64,000 nt of DNA, from contig NZ_PJNE01000001.1 in assembly GCF_002846495.1 (NCBI RefSeq), positions 2,852,001 to 2,916,000 on the forward strand. Direction: 5' to 3'. The notes under the pieces are model-generated. The model did no database searches. It saw only the letters and a list, made by a program, of their open reading frames with translations, and was not told where the DNA came from. The DNA comes from Phycicoccus duodecadis. Lineage in GTDB: Bacteria; Actinomycetota; Actinomycetes; Actinomycetales; Dermatophilaceae. Of this stretch, positions 42,963 to 51,155 are shown in pieces (within the stretch, counting starts at the first letter, position 1; each line of letters begins with the position of its first letter). The translations under genes and the position numbers were made by a program.

Positions 42963-43367
42963 GTGACCCCCGACGCGCCACCGCCCGACCCCCGGCCGAC
43001 CATGCAGATCGGCGAGGTCGCCGCGCGCACCGAGCTGTCGCTGCGGAGCCTGCGGCACTGGGACGAGGTGGGGCTGCTGCGGCCGTCGGGGCGCAGCGAC
43101 GGCGGGTTCCGCCAGTACACCGAGGCCGACGTCGAGAAGATCCTGCTCATCCGCCGGATGAAGCCGCTGGGCTTCACCCTCGAGCAGATGGCGGCGGCGC
43201 TGCGCGACATCGAGGCCCTCGACGCCGGCTCGGAGGCCGGGGTGGCCGAGGCCCGAGCGAGGCTCGTCGGCACCCTGGCCGACGCCACCGCGCGGCGCAC
43301 CGACCTGGAGCGCCGGCTCGCCATGGCCGACGAGTTCATCGCGCTGCTCGGCGACCGCCTGGCCTGA
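42963..43367 (+). CDS. MerR-family transcriptional regulator
   Basis: A 134-residue regulator. The winged helix-turn-helix (about 14-80: MQIGEVAARTELSLRSLRHWDEVGLLRPSG and GGFRQYTEADVEKILLIRRMKPLGF) is followed by a dimerisation coiled coil (about 95-130). No cysteine is available for metal or Fe-S sensing, so it is not a SoxR/CueR-type metal sensor. The GTG at 42963 has GAGAG 7 bases upstream; an ATG at 43002 starting directly at the DNA-binding domain is possible. It is divergent from sulP across the palindrome and probably regulates both. Confidence 0.87.
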   Translation: MTPDAPPPDPRPTMQIGEVAARTELSLRSLRHWDEVGLLRPSGRSDGGFRQYTEADVEKILLIRRMKPLGFTLEQMAAALRDIEALDAGSEAGVAEARARLVGTLADATARRTDLERRLAMADEFIALLGDRLA

Positions 43368-43533
43368 CCCGAGCCGCGCTGGCGTCGGTTCGTGGCGAGC
43401 CCGGTCGAGGGAGCCGAGCCGGGTCGATGCGCCCGAGCCTGCTGCAGAAGGCTCACCGCCACCGAACCGGCTCGCGAACGCTCACCCGGCTCCCGAACGC
43501 GCACCCGCCGCGCGCATCCGAGGGACCGGCGAC
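43368..43533. other. Gap between convergent merR and dnaB with imperfect inverted and direct repeats
   Basis: No gene. GGTTCGTGGCGAGCC (43387-43401) is imperfectly complementary to the GGCTCACCGCCACCGAACC segment at 43450-43468, a possible weak terminator. Two near-identical 18-bp copies, CCGGCTCGCGAACGCTCA (43466-43483) and CCGGCTCCCGAACGCGCA (43485-43502), follow. Confidence 0.35.
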
Positions 43534-46140
43534 CTAGAAGCCGTTGTCCTGGGCCATGTTGCTGAAGCGCGAGTAGTGCCCCTGGAACGCCAGCACGATG
43601 TCCTTGGTGGGGCCGTTGCGGTGCTTGGCCACGATGACGTCGGCCTCCCCCTCGCGCTCGGCGTCGCCGCGGTCGCGGTGCAGCAGGATGACGACGTCGG
43701 CGTCCTGCTCGATCGAGCCCGACTCACGCAGGTCCGACATCTGGGGCCGCTTGTCGGTGCGCTGCTCGGGGCCACGGTTCAGCTGGCTGATGGCGATGAC
43801 CGGCACCTCGAGCTCCTTGGCCAGCAGCTTCAGGGCCCGCGAGAACTCGGCGACCTCCTGCTGGCGCGACTCGACCTTCTTGCCGCTGGTCATCAGCTGC
43901 AGGTAGTCGATGACGATGAGCTTGAGGTTGTGCTGCTGCTTGAGCCGGCGCGCCTTGGCCCGGATCTCCATCAGCGACATGTTCGGGCTGTCGTCGATGA
44001 ACAGCGGGGCGTTGGAGATCTTGCCCATGATCCGCGCCAGCTTGGTCCACTGTTCCTGGTTCTTCAGGCCGCGACGCAGGTCCTGGAGCTGGATGGTGGC
44101 CTCGGCCGACAGGATGCGCATGGTGATCTCGGTGCGGCTCATCTCGAGCGAGAACACCGCCGCCGCCATGTTGTGCTTGATGGCCGCCGCCCGCACGATG
44201 TCGATCCCGAGCGTGGAGTTGTGCGTCGGGACCATCGTGCGGCCCGCGAGGTAGAGGTGGTCGGCGTTGTCGACCTCGACGCAGCGCACCGGCACCGGCT
44301 CGACCGGACGCACGTCGACGATGAAGCGGGAGTCGCGTCGTTGGAACCGGCGACCGCGCAGCTCCTTGTGCCGGATGACCTTGCGAGTCAGCCGGAAGAC
44401 ATCCTCGTCGGCCGAGAACGTCAGGGTGAACGCCGTGGAACTGGACTCCGTACGCCCTCGTACGGTCCTGGTGGAGATCCCGTACCGGTAGCCCAGCCCC
44501 GACACGAGCTCGCAGACGTCGTCACGCAGCCGCGCACTGGTGGTGGTGAACTGCACACATCCGGTCGCCGTCACCGTGCCGTCGGTGTCGAGCAGCCCGG
44601 CCAGCAGGGCTCTGCGCTGCGTCTCGGACGCCCGCTGGTACGCACCGGGGATGTGCTTGTCGCCCAGCACGCCCACCGAGCGGAGAAGCCCCACGACCGT
44701 CCCGTGGTCGCTACGACAGGCCTGGCACCGTCGCAACCCCGTACACAGGGCGCCACAGTCCGGGCAGCGGGGCTCGAGCTGCTCGGTCCCCTTGGCCCTC
44801 CCCCCGCACGACCGCCCGCACGTCTTGACCTGGCTCGTGCGCGGCACGAACTCGTCACCGCACACCACGCAGTGACGCGGCGTCACCGGTGCTTCCGGCA
44901 GCCTCAAGGAGTACCGCATGGGCGAAGAGGTCGGGGTGACCGTGAGCCCCTCGGCCTCCAGGTACATGACGATCTCGGCGTCGGCGGTCGTGATCTGCGC
45001 CGCGGCGGAGGTGCCGTCGCCGAGCCAGGCACCGAGAACGTACGGCGCGAGGGGCAGGTCGACCTCCGGCCCCACCAGGGGCTGCGCGAGGCGCACGCTG
45101 TGGTTGAGCCGGGCCTCCGCAGTCGGCGTCCGCAGAGTCGCCGCGATCTCCTCGGTCGTGCGCACCGCCGCGAACGTCCCTTGATGGCGCATCCGGTTGC
45201 GGCCGGCACGGGCGGCCTGCGCCGAGCGCCGCGAGGACCGGGTGTCGGTGAGCCACTGGTGCTGGGCGTCGGCCACCACGACCGTCCCGTCGGAGAACTC
45301 GACCTCGAAGCAGGGGCGTCCCACCATGACCTCGGTGGCGGCCACCACGGTCGTCACGTGGCCGTCAGCACCGAACAGCCGGTCCCCGACCGCGACCTCG
45401 CCCATGGTCGTCCATCCGTCGGGGGTCGGCAGAGGGGTGTCGAGAGCCAGCGCCTTGCCGACGGCCGGGCGCGCCGCGACGACGATCATCTGGCCCGGGT
45501 GCAGCCCGTGGGTGAGCTCGTCGAGCTCGATGAAGCCGGTGGGCACGCCGATGAGGTCGTCGGTGCGCCCCGAGGCGGCCTCGATCTCCTCCATCGTCTC
45601 GTTGAGCAGCTCGCCGAGCACGTGGTAGTCCTCGCCGCCGCGCTGCTCGGCCACGCCGTAGACCTCGGCCTGGGCGCGGTTGACGATGTCGGCGATGTCG
45701 CCCTCGCCCTGCGCGTAGCCCATCTGCACGATGCGGGTGCCGGCCTCGACCAGGCGCCGCAGCACCGCGCGCTCGTGCACGATCTCGGCGTAGTAGCCCG
45801 CGTTGGCGGCCGTGGGGACCGACTGGATGAGCTGGTGCAGGTACGCCTGGCCGCCGACCCGCACCAGGTCGCCGCGCTTGCCGAGCTCGTCGGCGACGGT
45901 GATGGCGTCGGCCGGCTCACCGCGCCCGAACAGGTCGAGGATGGCGTCGAAGATCGCCTCGTGCGCCGGCCGGTAGAAGTCGTGGGCCTTGCACTCCTCG
46001 AGGCAGTCGGCGATGGCGTCCTTGTCGAGGAGCATCGAGCCCAGCACCGACTGCTCGGCGTGCAGGTCCTGCGGGGGGACGCGGTCGTCCGGGGCTCGCT
46101 CGGACCCGGTGTAGCCGGTGCCCAGCTCGGCGATGCTCAC
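43534..46140 (-). CDS. dnaB: Replicative DNA helicase DnaB (intein-containing precursor)
   Basis: An 868-residue precursor; after intein removal the helicase is 456 residues, the normal DnaB length. The N-terminal primase-binding domain (about 20-130: PPQDLHAEQSVLGSMLLD) and RecA-like motor are typical. The Walker A loop is split exactly: PAVGK229 before and S642-TLG after the intein, restoring ARPAVGKSTLG. After it come VFSLEMSRTEI, LIVIDYLQLM (Walker B), ISQLNRGPEQRTDKRPQMSDLRESGSIEQDADVV in motif 4, and VAKHRNGPTKDI. The GTG at 46140 has GAGAGGGG upstream. It unwinds DNA at the replication fork. Usual neighbours rpsF-ssb-rpsR-rplI are not in the window. Confidence 0.95.
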   Translation of the reverse strand: MSIAELGTGYTGSERAPDDRVPPQDLHAEQSVLGSMLLDKDAIADCLEECKAHDFYRPAHEAIFDAILDLFGRGEPADAITVADELGKRGDLVRVGGQAYLHQLIQSVPTAANAGYYAEIVHERAVLRRLVEAGTRIVQMGYAQGEGDIADIVNRAQAEVYGVAEQRGGEDYHVLGELLNETMEEIEAASGRTDDLIGVPTGFIELDELTHGLHPGQMIVVAARPAVGKALALDTPLPTPDGWTTMGEVAVGDRLFGADGHVTTVVAATEVMVGRPCFEVEFSDGTVVVADAQHQWLTDTRSSRRSAQAARAGRNRMRHQGTFAAVRTTEEIAATLRTPTAEARLNHSVRLAQPLVGPEVDLPLAPYVLGAWLGDGTSAAAQITTADAEIVMYLEAEGLTVTPTSSPMRYSLRLPEAPVTPRHCVVCGDEFVPRTSQVKTCGRSCGGRAKGTEQLEPRCPDCGALCTGLRRCQACRSDHGTVVGLLRSVGVLGDKHIPGAYQRASETQRRALLAGLLDTDGTVTATGCVQFTTTSARLRDDVCELVSGLGYRYGISTRTVRGRTESSSTAFTLTFSADEDVFRLTRKVIRHKELRGRRFQRRDSRFIVDVRPVEPVPVRCVEVDNADHLYLAGRTMVPTHNSTLGIDIVRAAAIKHNMAAAVFSLEMSRTEITMRILSAEATIQLQDLRRGLKNQEQWTKLARIMGKISNAPLFIDDSPNMSLMEIRAKARRLKQQHNLKLIVIDYLQLMTSGKKVESRQQEVAEFSRALKLLAKELEVPVIAISQLNRGPEQRTDKRPQMSDLRESGSIEQDADVVILLHRDRGDAEREGEADVIVAKHRNGPTKDIVLAFQGHYSRFSNMAQDNGF
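44218..45453 (-). other. Class 3 intein with LAGLIDADG homing endonuclease and zinc-finger-like insert
   Basis: Residues 230-641 of the DnaB precursor (412 residues), in the P-loop between GK229 and S642. It begins with Ala instead of Cys/Ser and ends HN641. The class 3 WCT set is present: Trp296 (AQHQWLT, block B), Cys620 (VRCVEVD, block F) and Thr639 (PTHN, block G). LAGLIDADG-type motifs VLGAWLGDGT and LLAGLLDTDGTV give a homing endonuclease. Between them lie Cys424-x2-Cys427, Cys441-x3-Cys445, Cys459-x2-Cys462 and Cys472-x2-Cys475, two four-Cys zinc-binding candidates. Splicing must occur for a working helicase because the ATP site is interrupted. Confidence 0.92.
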
Positions 46141-46263
46141 GCGCCCAACCCCTCTCGATGTCCACCGGATGACCCGGACCGCCGGACCCGGACCTGCTCG
46201 ACCGGACGGGACCAAGACCACCAGAGAGGTCCGACACCGACCCCGACCGGGGCCTGCCGAGTC

Positions 46264-46292
46264 ACCGTAGGACGGCGACGCCGCCCCCTCAA
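46264..46292 (-). promoter_or_regulatory. Candidate dnaB promoter
   Basis: On the minus strand: -35 TTGAGG (46287-46292), 17-bp spacer, -10 TACGGT (46264-46269), giving an untranslated leader of about 115 bases. Confidence 0.45.
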
Positions 46293-46321
46293 AGTCGAGG
46301 CGCGCACATCGTCCGAACGGC

Positions 46322-46491
46322 TGGGGACAAGCGGTGGATGACCTGTGGAGAACCGCCGGGCACGTTGTGCACCGACGGTGGGCAACCCTGTGGACAACCG
46401 CCGAGGGCCGGCCCTGACAACGTCCTGACCTGCAGGTTCGTCGTCCACGGGGTGTGCACGTGAGAAAGTCCCGGGCGTGTCGCCATCCACA
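46322..46491. promoter_or_regulatory. Cluster of DnaA-box-like sites
   Basis: TGTGGACAA at 46389-46397 is a perfect reverse copy of the actinobacterial DnaA box TTGTCCACA. TGGGGACAA (46322-46330) and TGTGGAGAA (46344-46352) have one mismatch. TTGTGCACC (46365-46373), TCGTCCACG (46441-46449), TCATCCACC (46333-46341, minus) and CCATCCACA (46483-46491) have two against TTGTCCACA or TTATCCACA. Confidence 0.5.
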
Positions 46492-46532
46492 GGCGTGGCG
46501 CCCCGTCGGGGGGCCGAACGGCGGCTCGCGGC

Positions 46533-46808
46533 TCAGCCGGTGCGGCCGTAGCGCTCCGCCGCGCGGGCCCGGGCCTTGGTCGCCTCGACCTCGCGGTCCT
46601 TGGGCGGCGCGGCCGTGACGAGGGCGTCGAGCAGCCGCTGGGTGACCTCGGCGACCTCCTCGACGGCCCGGGCGAAGGCCTCAGCGTTGGCCTGCGAGGG
46701 GCGCGTGGCGCCGCTGACCTTGCGCACGTACTGCAGGGCCGCGGCCGCCACCTCCTCGCTGGTCGCGGGCGGCTCGAAGTTGTGGAGCTGGCGGATGTTG
46801 CGGCACAT
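46533..46808 (-). CDS. DUF2277 family protein
   Basis: A 91-residue protein that matches the DUF2277 family along its length: the N-terminal MCRNIRQLHNFEPPATSEEV with the invariant Cys2-Arg-Asn-Ile, then AALQYVRKVSGATRPSQANAEAF and a C-terminal helical tail rich in Ala/Arg. The function is unknown; the Cys, His and Arg near the N-terminus are conserved in the family as I know it. The ATG at 46808 is followed directly by the family motif. It is divergent from the CoA-transferase gene. Confidence 0.88.
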   Translation of the reverse strand: MCRNIRQLHNFEPPATSEEVAAAALQYVRKVSGATRPSQANAEAFARAVEEVAEVTQRLLDALVTAAPPKDREVEATKARARAAERYGRTG

Positions 46809-46884
46809 GCCTCCACGGTAGGTCGGCCGTGCACCCCGAGGAAGTGCCGACGCACCCCCGGCCGGCCGGGAGCATGATGAGCCC

Positions 46885-48111
46885 ATGCGCACCGTCGGCA
46901 CGGACGAGCTCGGTCGGCACCTGGCCGCCCTCCCGGGGCGTCCCCGGGTCGTGGTCTCCGGCAACGTCGCGGTGCCGTGGGAGGTGGTGCGGCTGCTCGA
47001 CGCCCACTGCGAGAGCTACGTCCTGCACGCCCTCAACGCGCCCGCCGGCATCCCCGACCGCCCCGGGGTGACCGCCGAGACATGCTTCGTCGGGCCCGGG
47101 ATGCGCCGGCACAGCGACCTCTCGTACGTGCCCAGCCGGCTGTCGATGGTGCCGGTGCTCTACCGCGGCCCGCTCGCCCCGGACGTCGTGGTCGTGCACT
47201 GCGCCCCGCCCCGCGACGGGATGCTCTCGCTCGGCATCGAGGTCAACGTCCTGCCCGCGGCCGTGGAGGCCTGCCGGGCCCGCTCGGGCCTGGTGGTGGC
47301 GGTGGTCAACGAGGCGATGCCCTACACCGGCGGCGACGCCCTCCTGGACGTGACCGCCGTCGACCTGGCCGTCGAGGTGACCGCCCCGCTGCCCAGCCTC
47401 GCGCCCCCCGCGCCCGACGACGACAGCCGCCTCATCGGCGAGCGGGTCGCGAGCCGGGTCGGCGACGGCGCCACGCTGCAGGCCGGCATCGGCAGCATCC
47501 CGGACGCCACGATCGCGGCGCTGGCCGAGCGCCGGGGCCTGCGGGTGTGGACCGAGATGTTCTCCGACGGGGTCGTCGCGCTCGACCGGGCCGGCGCCCT
47601 CGACCCCGACCACCCCCTCATCACCTCGTTCCTGTTCGGCTCCGACGAGCTCTACGCCTGGGCCGACGGCAACCCGCGGGTGCGCATGACGCGTACCGAG
47701 ACCACCAACGACCCCGCCCTCATCGCCCGGCAGCGCGCGATGACCTCGGTCAACAGCGCCCTGGAGGTCGACCTCTTCGGCCAGGCCAACGCCTCGCGGA
47801 TCGACGCGCGCATCCATTCCGGCTTCGGCGGCCAGACCGACTTCGTCGTCGGCGCCCTGCACTCCCCCGGCGGCCAGGCGTTCATCGCCCTGCGGTCCTG
47901 GCACCCCAAGGCCGACTGCTCGACCGTGGTCCCGCTGCTCGACGAGCCGGTCACCAGCGTGCAGCAGAGCGCCGTCGTCACCGAGCAGGGGATCGCCGAG
48001 CTCTACGGCCACGACCAGCGCGCCCAGTGCCGCCACCTCATCCGCGACGCCGCCCACCCCCGCGTGCGCGACGAGCTGTGGGAGGAGGCCCGCGCCCTCG
48101 GCCTGGCCTGA
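46885..48111 (+). CDS. Acetyl-CoA hydrolase/transferase family (4-hydroxybutyrate CoA-transferase-like)
   Basis: A 408-residue family I-type CoA transferase of the Ach1/Cat1/4-HB-CoA transferase branch. Catalytic Glu lies in VWTEMFSDGVV, and LQAGIGSIPDA, SVNSALEVDLFGQANAS, GFGGQTDFVVGA and VTEQGIAELYG are family signatures. It moves CoA between acyl donors such as acetyl-CoA and a carboxylate, or hydrolyses acyl-CoA. The donor/acceptor pair is not evident from neighbours. The start ATG has CATGAT 6 bases upstream, possibly leaderless. Confidence 0.88.
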   Translation: MRTVGTDELGRHLAALPGRPRVVVSGNVAVPWEVVRLLDAHCESYVLHALNAPAGIPDRPGVTAETCFVGPGMRRHSDLSYVPSRLSMVPVLYRGPLAPDVVVVHCAPPRDGMLSLGIEVNVLPAAVEACRARSGLVVAVVNEAMPYTGGDALLDVTAVDLAVEVTAPLPSLAPPAPDDDSRLIGERVASRVGDGATLQAGIGSIPDATIAALAERRGLRVWTEMFSDGVVALDRAGALDPDHPLITSFLFGSDELYAWADGNPRVRMTRTETTNDPALIARQRAMTSVNSALEVDLFGQANASRIDARIHSGFGGQTDFVVGALHSPGGQAFIALRSWHPKADCSTVVPLLDEPVTSVQQSAVVTEQGIAELYGHDQRAQCRHLIRDAAHPRVRDELWEEARALGLA

Positions 48112-48123
48112 CCGACCCGACCC

Positions 48124-49479
48124 TCAGAAGGTGGCGCCGACGACCATCCAGCGATCGGTGTGCACCCGCAGCCACATCAGCGTGGCGCGCACGGCCATGA
48201 AGGTGGTGAAGGCCAGCCAGAGCCAGGTCAGGGCGTCGCCGGTGCCCTGCCGACCCCCGTCGCCCAGCAGCCAGTCGCCCGCCAGGTGCACGGCCAGGGC
48301 CACCGGCAGGTAGAGGGCGAGGTTGACCAGCATGGCGCGCGCCAGCCAGGGCCCGTCGCCGGCGCCGATCAGCACGCCGTCGACCACGAAGACGTACCCC
48401 GAGAGCGGCTGCCCGAGCGCGACGACCAGCAGCGCCGTGTCGATGGCCGCCTGCACCTCGGGGTCGGAGGTGAACAGCGGGCCCACGAAGGGGCGCACCA
48501 GCAGGAGCAGCACGCCCAGCACGACGCCGCCGAGCACGCCCCAGCGCACCATCAGCCGGGTCGCGGCGCGGGTCGTCACCAGGTCGCCCGCGCCCAGGGC
48601 CCGCCCGGTGATGGCCTGCGCGGCGATGGCCAGGGCGTCGAGCGCGAAGGTGAGGAAGGACCACACCGTGGCCGACACCTGGTAGGCCGCCAGCGGCACG
48701 TCGCCCAGGCCCGCGGCCACCCAGGTCGTGAGGAGGAGGACACCGCGCAGCGCCAGGGTGCGCACCAGCAGGGGCACGCCACCGCGGGCGGCGACCAGGA
48801 CCCGGCCGGGATGCGCGCGCAGCGGCACCCGCGCACGCCGCGCCTCGCGGACCAGGACGGCGGCGAGCCCCGCCGCCATCGCGGTCTGGGCGATGACGGT
48901 GCCCCAGGCCGACCCGGCGATGCCCCAGCCGAGGCCGTGGACGAACCAGATGTTGAGGGCCGCGTTGGCCGAGAAGCCGAGCACGGCCGCGACCAGCGGG
49001 GTGCGGGTGTCCTGGAGGCCGCGGAGCACGCCGGTGGTGGCCAGCACGACCAGCATCCCGGGCAGGCCCAGGGCCGAGACCCGCAGGTAGGTGACGGCCT
49101 CGTCGAGCACCCCCGGCGAGGCGCCGAAGACCCCGGCCAGGTCGCCGGCGAACAGCCCCACGAGCACCGCCGTGACGGCCCCCAGCCCGACCGCCAGCCA
49201 GGTGCCGTCGATGCCGGCCGACACAGCACCGGCCCGTGACCCGGCCCCCAGCCGGCGCGCGACGACGCTGGTGGTGCCGTAGGCGAGGAAGACGAAGACG
49301 TTGGCGGCGGTGAGCAGGACGGCGCTCGCGATGCCCAGCCCGGCCAGCGGCTCGACCCCGAGCCGGCCCACCACGGCCGAGTCGACCAGCAGGAACAGCG
49401 GCTCGGCGACCAGGGCGAGGAACGCCGGCCCGGCGAGGCGCACCACCTCGCGGTGGTGGCTCCCCGGCGCCTGGCTCAC
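48124..49479 (-). CDS. MATE-family efflux transporter (DinF-like)
   Basis: A 451-residue polytopic protein with about 12 spans arranged as two six-span halves. Typical MATE pieces: VRLAGPAFLALVAEPLFLLVDSAVVGRLG at the N-terminus, RRLGAGSRAGA, GVLRGLQDTRTPLVAAVLGFSANAALN and, in the second half, DALAIAAQAITGRALGAGD. The acidic Glu in AEPLF and Asp in LVDSA are in place for cation coupling (DinF subfamily). The substrate is unknown. The start is GTG at 49479. It is convergent with the CoA-transferase gene with a 12-bp gap. Confidence 0.88.
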   Translation of the reverse strand: MSQAPGSHHREVVRLAGPAFLALVAEPLFLLVDSAVVGRLGVEPLAGLGIASAVLLTAANVFVFLAYGTTSVVARRLGAGSRAGAVSAGIDGTWLAVGLGAVTAVLVGLFAGDLAGVFGASPGVLDEAVTYLRVSALGLPGMLVVLATTGVLRGLQDTRTPLVAAVLGFSANAALNIWFVHGLGWGIAGSAWGTVIAQTAMAAGLAAVLVREARRARVPLRAHPGRVLVAARGGVPLLVRTLALRGVLLLTTWVAAGLGDVPLAAYQVSATVWSFLTFALDALAIAAQAITGRALGAGDLVTTRAATRLMVRWGVLGGVVLGVLLLLVRPFVGPLFTSDPEVQAAIDTALLVVALGQPLSGYVFVVDGVLIGAGDGPWLARAMLVNLALYLPVALAVHLAGDWLLGDGGRQGTGDALTWLWLAFTTFMAVRATLMWLRVHTDRWMVVGATF

Positions 49480-49555
49480 CCCCGCACTCTCTCGTGGATG
49501 GCCGCGGGACGGGGTGCGACGCACCGGGGGCGGACGCCCGGGGCCGCCCCCCCAA

Positions 49556-51082
49556 TCAGGGCAGGACGGCGACCGCGGCCTCGCGCCGCGGGTCGCCGGC
49601 CGCCTGCAGCCGGCCGTCCTCGCGGCGGTAGGCGGCCCCGACCCCGCCGAAGTACATCGAGAGCGCGCCGTGGTCGTGGGCGGCCAGGCCGGCCGCGGCC
49701 ACCGCCGCGCTGATGCCGGGGTCGGCCTCGTGCTCGACGACGGGCCGACCGTCGGGCTCGAAGCGCACGTGCAGGCGAGGCGCCTCGATGGCCGCGGCCA
49801 GGTCGGCGCCGTGCAGGCAGCCCTGGCCCAGCACCTGCATCAGGGCGGTGGTGATGCGGTCGGCTCCGGGCGAGCCCACGGCGATGACCCGCCCGTCGCG
49901 GGTGCGGCCGGTGGTGGGCGCCATGTTGGAGGCCAGCCGGGTGCCCGGGGCCAGCGCGTGCAGCCCGAGCCGGTTCAGCTCGGGCTCGCCGAGGGCGTTG
50001 TTGAGCAGCATCCCGGTGCCAGGCACCGTCACCCCGGCGCCGTAGCCGGCCGACATCGTGATCGCGCAGGCCAGCCCGTCGGCGTCGACGGCCGACACGT
50101 GCGCGGTCGACGCCGAGGTCGGCAGCCCCGCCAGCCCGTGCCGGTCGATGCCGGCCAGCAGCGCGTGGCCCGCGGCCTCGAGGTCGTCGGCCTCGTCGTG
50201 CACCTCGAGCCGGTAGCGCAGCACGGCCTCCTGGGCCCGGAGCACGTCGGGCCAGTCGTAGCCGCCGACCCGGGCCAGCTCGCCGAGCATCACCGCCAGC
50301 ATCGGGCCGCCCACCGACGGCGGCGGGTTGACGGCCAGGTCCCAGTCGCCCACGACCCGCCGCAGTGGCGTGCGGACCACCGGGGCGTAGGCCGCGAGGT
50401 CGGCGTCGGTCACGAGGCCGCCGCGCGCCGCGAGGTCGGCCGCCATGGCCCGCCCCACCTCGCCGGTCGAGAGCACAGCCGCACCCTCGCGCCCCACGAG
50501 GTCGAGCAGGTCGGCGAGCGGGCCGTTGGTGGCGGTCTCGCCCACCGCCAGCGGGGCGCCGCCGGGGCCGGTGACCACGGTGTGCGCCTCGGGGTCGGCG
50601 CCGAAGAGGGAGTGCGCGACGAAGCCGAGGTAGCGGGCGGCCGCCCCGCCCACGCGGTACCCGTCCCGGCAGGCGCGGGCGGCGGGTGCCACGACGTCGG
50701 CCCACGACGCGACGCCGTGCCGGGTGACGGCGTCCTCGCACGCGAGTGCCGCGCCCGGGGTGGCCACCGAGCCGGGGCCGACGTGCATGGTGACGCCGCC
50801 CCCGTACTCGGTGAAGACCTCGCGCACCCCGCCGCCGAAGGCCTCCGGCGCCAGGCCGCGGCCGGGCATCTCGACGTTGCCGTCGACGACCTCCGGCTCC
50901 TCGCCGGCGGCCCAGACCGCCACGTAGGCGCCCCCACCCAGCGAGACGATGCCGGGCTCGGTGGCCATCGCCGCGAGCGCGGCGGCCACGGCCACGTCGA
51001 CCGCGTTCCCGCCCGCCCGCGCGACCTCGCGGCCGGCCGCCAACGAGACCGGGCCGGTCGCCGCCAGCGCCACCTCACCCAT
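49556..51082 (-). CDS. Gamma-glutamyltransferase-family (Ntn) hydrolase
   Basis: A 508-residue gamma-glutamyltranspeptidase-family protein. N-terminal NAVDVAVAAALAAMATEPGIVSLGGG is the family start; the autoprocessing nucleophile is Thr326 in STAHVSAVDADG; GMLLNNALGEPELNR and GSPGADRITTALMQ form the oxyanion and substrate loops. No signal peptide is present, unlike secreted GGTs, so it is likely a cytoplasmic amidase-like member (cf. cephalosporin acylase-like proteins). The ATG at 51082 has CAGGAT 8 bases upstream. It is divergent from the MTAP-like gene. Confidence 0.88.
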   Translation of the reverse strand: MGEVALAATGPVSLAAGREVARAGGNAVDVAVAAALAAMATEPGIVSLGGGAYVAVWAAGEEPEVVDGNVEMPGRGLAPEAFGGGVREVFTEYGGGVTMHVGPGSVATPGAALACEDAVTRHGVASWADVVAPAARACRDGYRVGGAAARYLGFVAHSLFGADPEAHTVVTGPGGAPLAVGETATNGPLADLLDLVGREGAAVLSTGEVGRAMAADLAARGGLVTDADLAAYAPVVRTPLRRVVGDWDLAVNPPPSVGGPMLAVMLGELARVGGYDWPDVLRAQEAVLRYRLEVHDEADDLEAAGHALLAGIDRHGLAGLPTSASTAHVSAVDADGLACAITMSAGYGAGVTVPGTGMLLNNALGEPELNRLGLHALAPGTRLASNMAPTTGRTRDGRVIAVGSPGADRITTALMQVLGQGCLHGADLAAAIEAPRLHVRFEPDGRPVVEHEADPGISAAVAAAGLAAHDHGALSMYFGGVGAAYRREDGRLQAAGDPRREAAVAVLP

Positions 51083-51155
51083 GTCTGCGCATCCTGCCAC
51101 CGGGGCCGGCGATCGGTGTGCCCGGTGGCCACGTCGCCCGGTAGCGTTGCGAGGC

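Larger units (their letters stand above)
46141..46532. other. 392-bp intergenic region upstream of dnaB
   Basis: No gene is supported. It contains a candidate dnaB promoter (46264-46292, minus strand) and a run of DnaA-box-like sequences between 46322 and 46491. It separates dnaB from the DUF2277 gene on the same strand. Confidence 0.7.

Noticed and set aside
43534..46140. dnaB disrupted by an insertion or assembly error
   Set aside because: The frame is open throughout, the insert begins and ends exactly at an intein site, and splicing motifs are intact; an intein explains it fully.
43576..46341. A 921-codon plus-strand open frame opposite dnaB
   Set aside because: It mirrors dnaB codon by codon, has no recognisable domain and shows the His/Asp/Val/Gly-rich bias of shadow frames.
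46141..46532. oriC
   Set aside because: DnaA-box-like sites are present, but dnaA, dnaN and recF are not adjacent and there is no AT-rich unwinding element.
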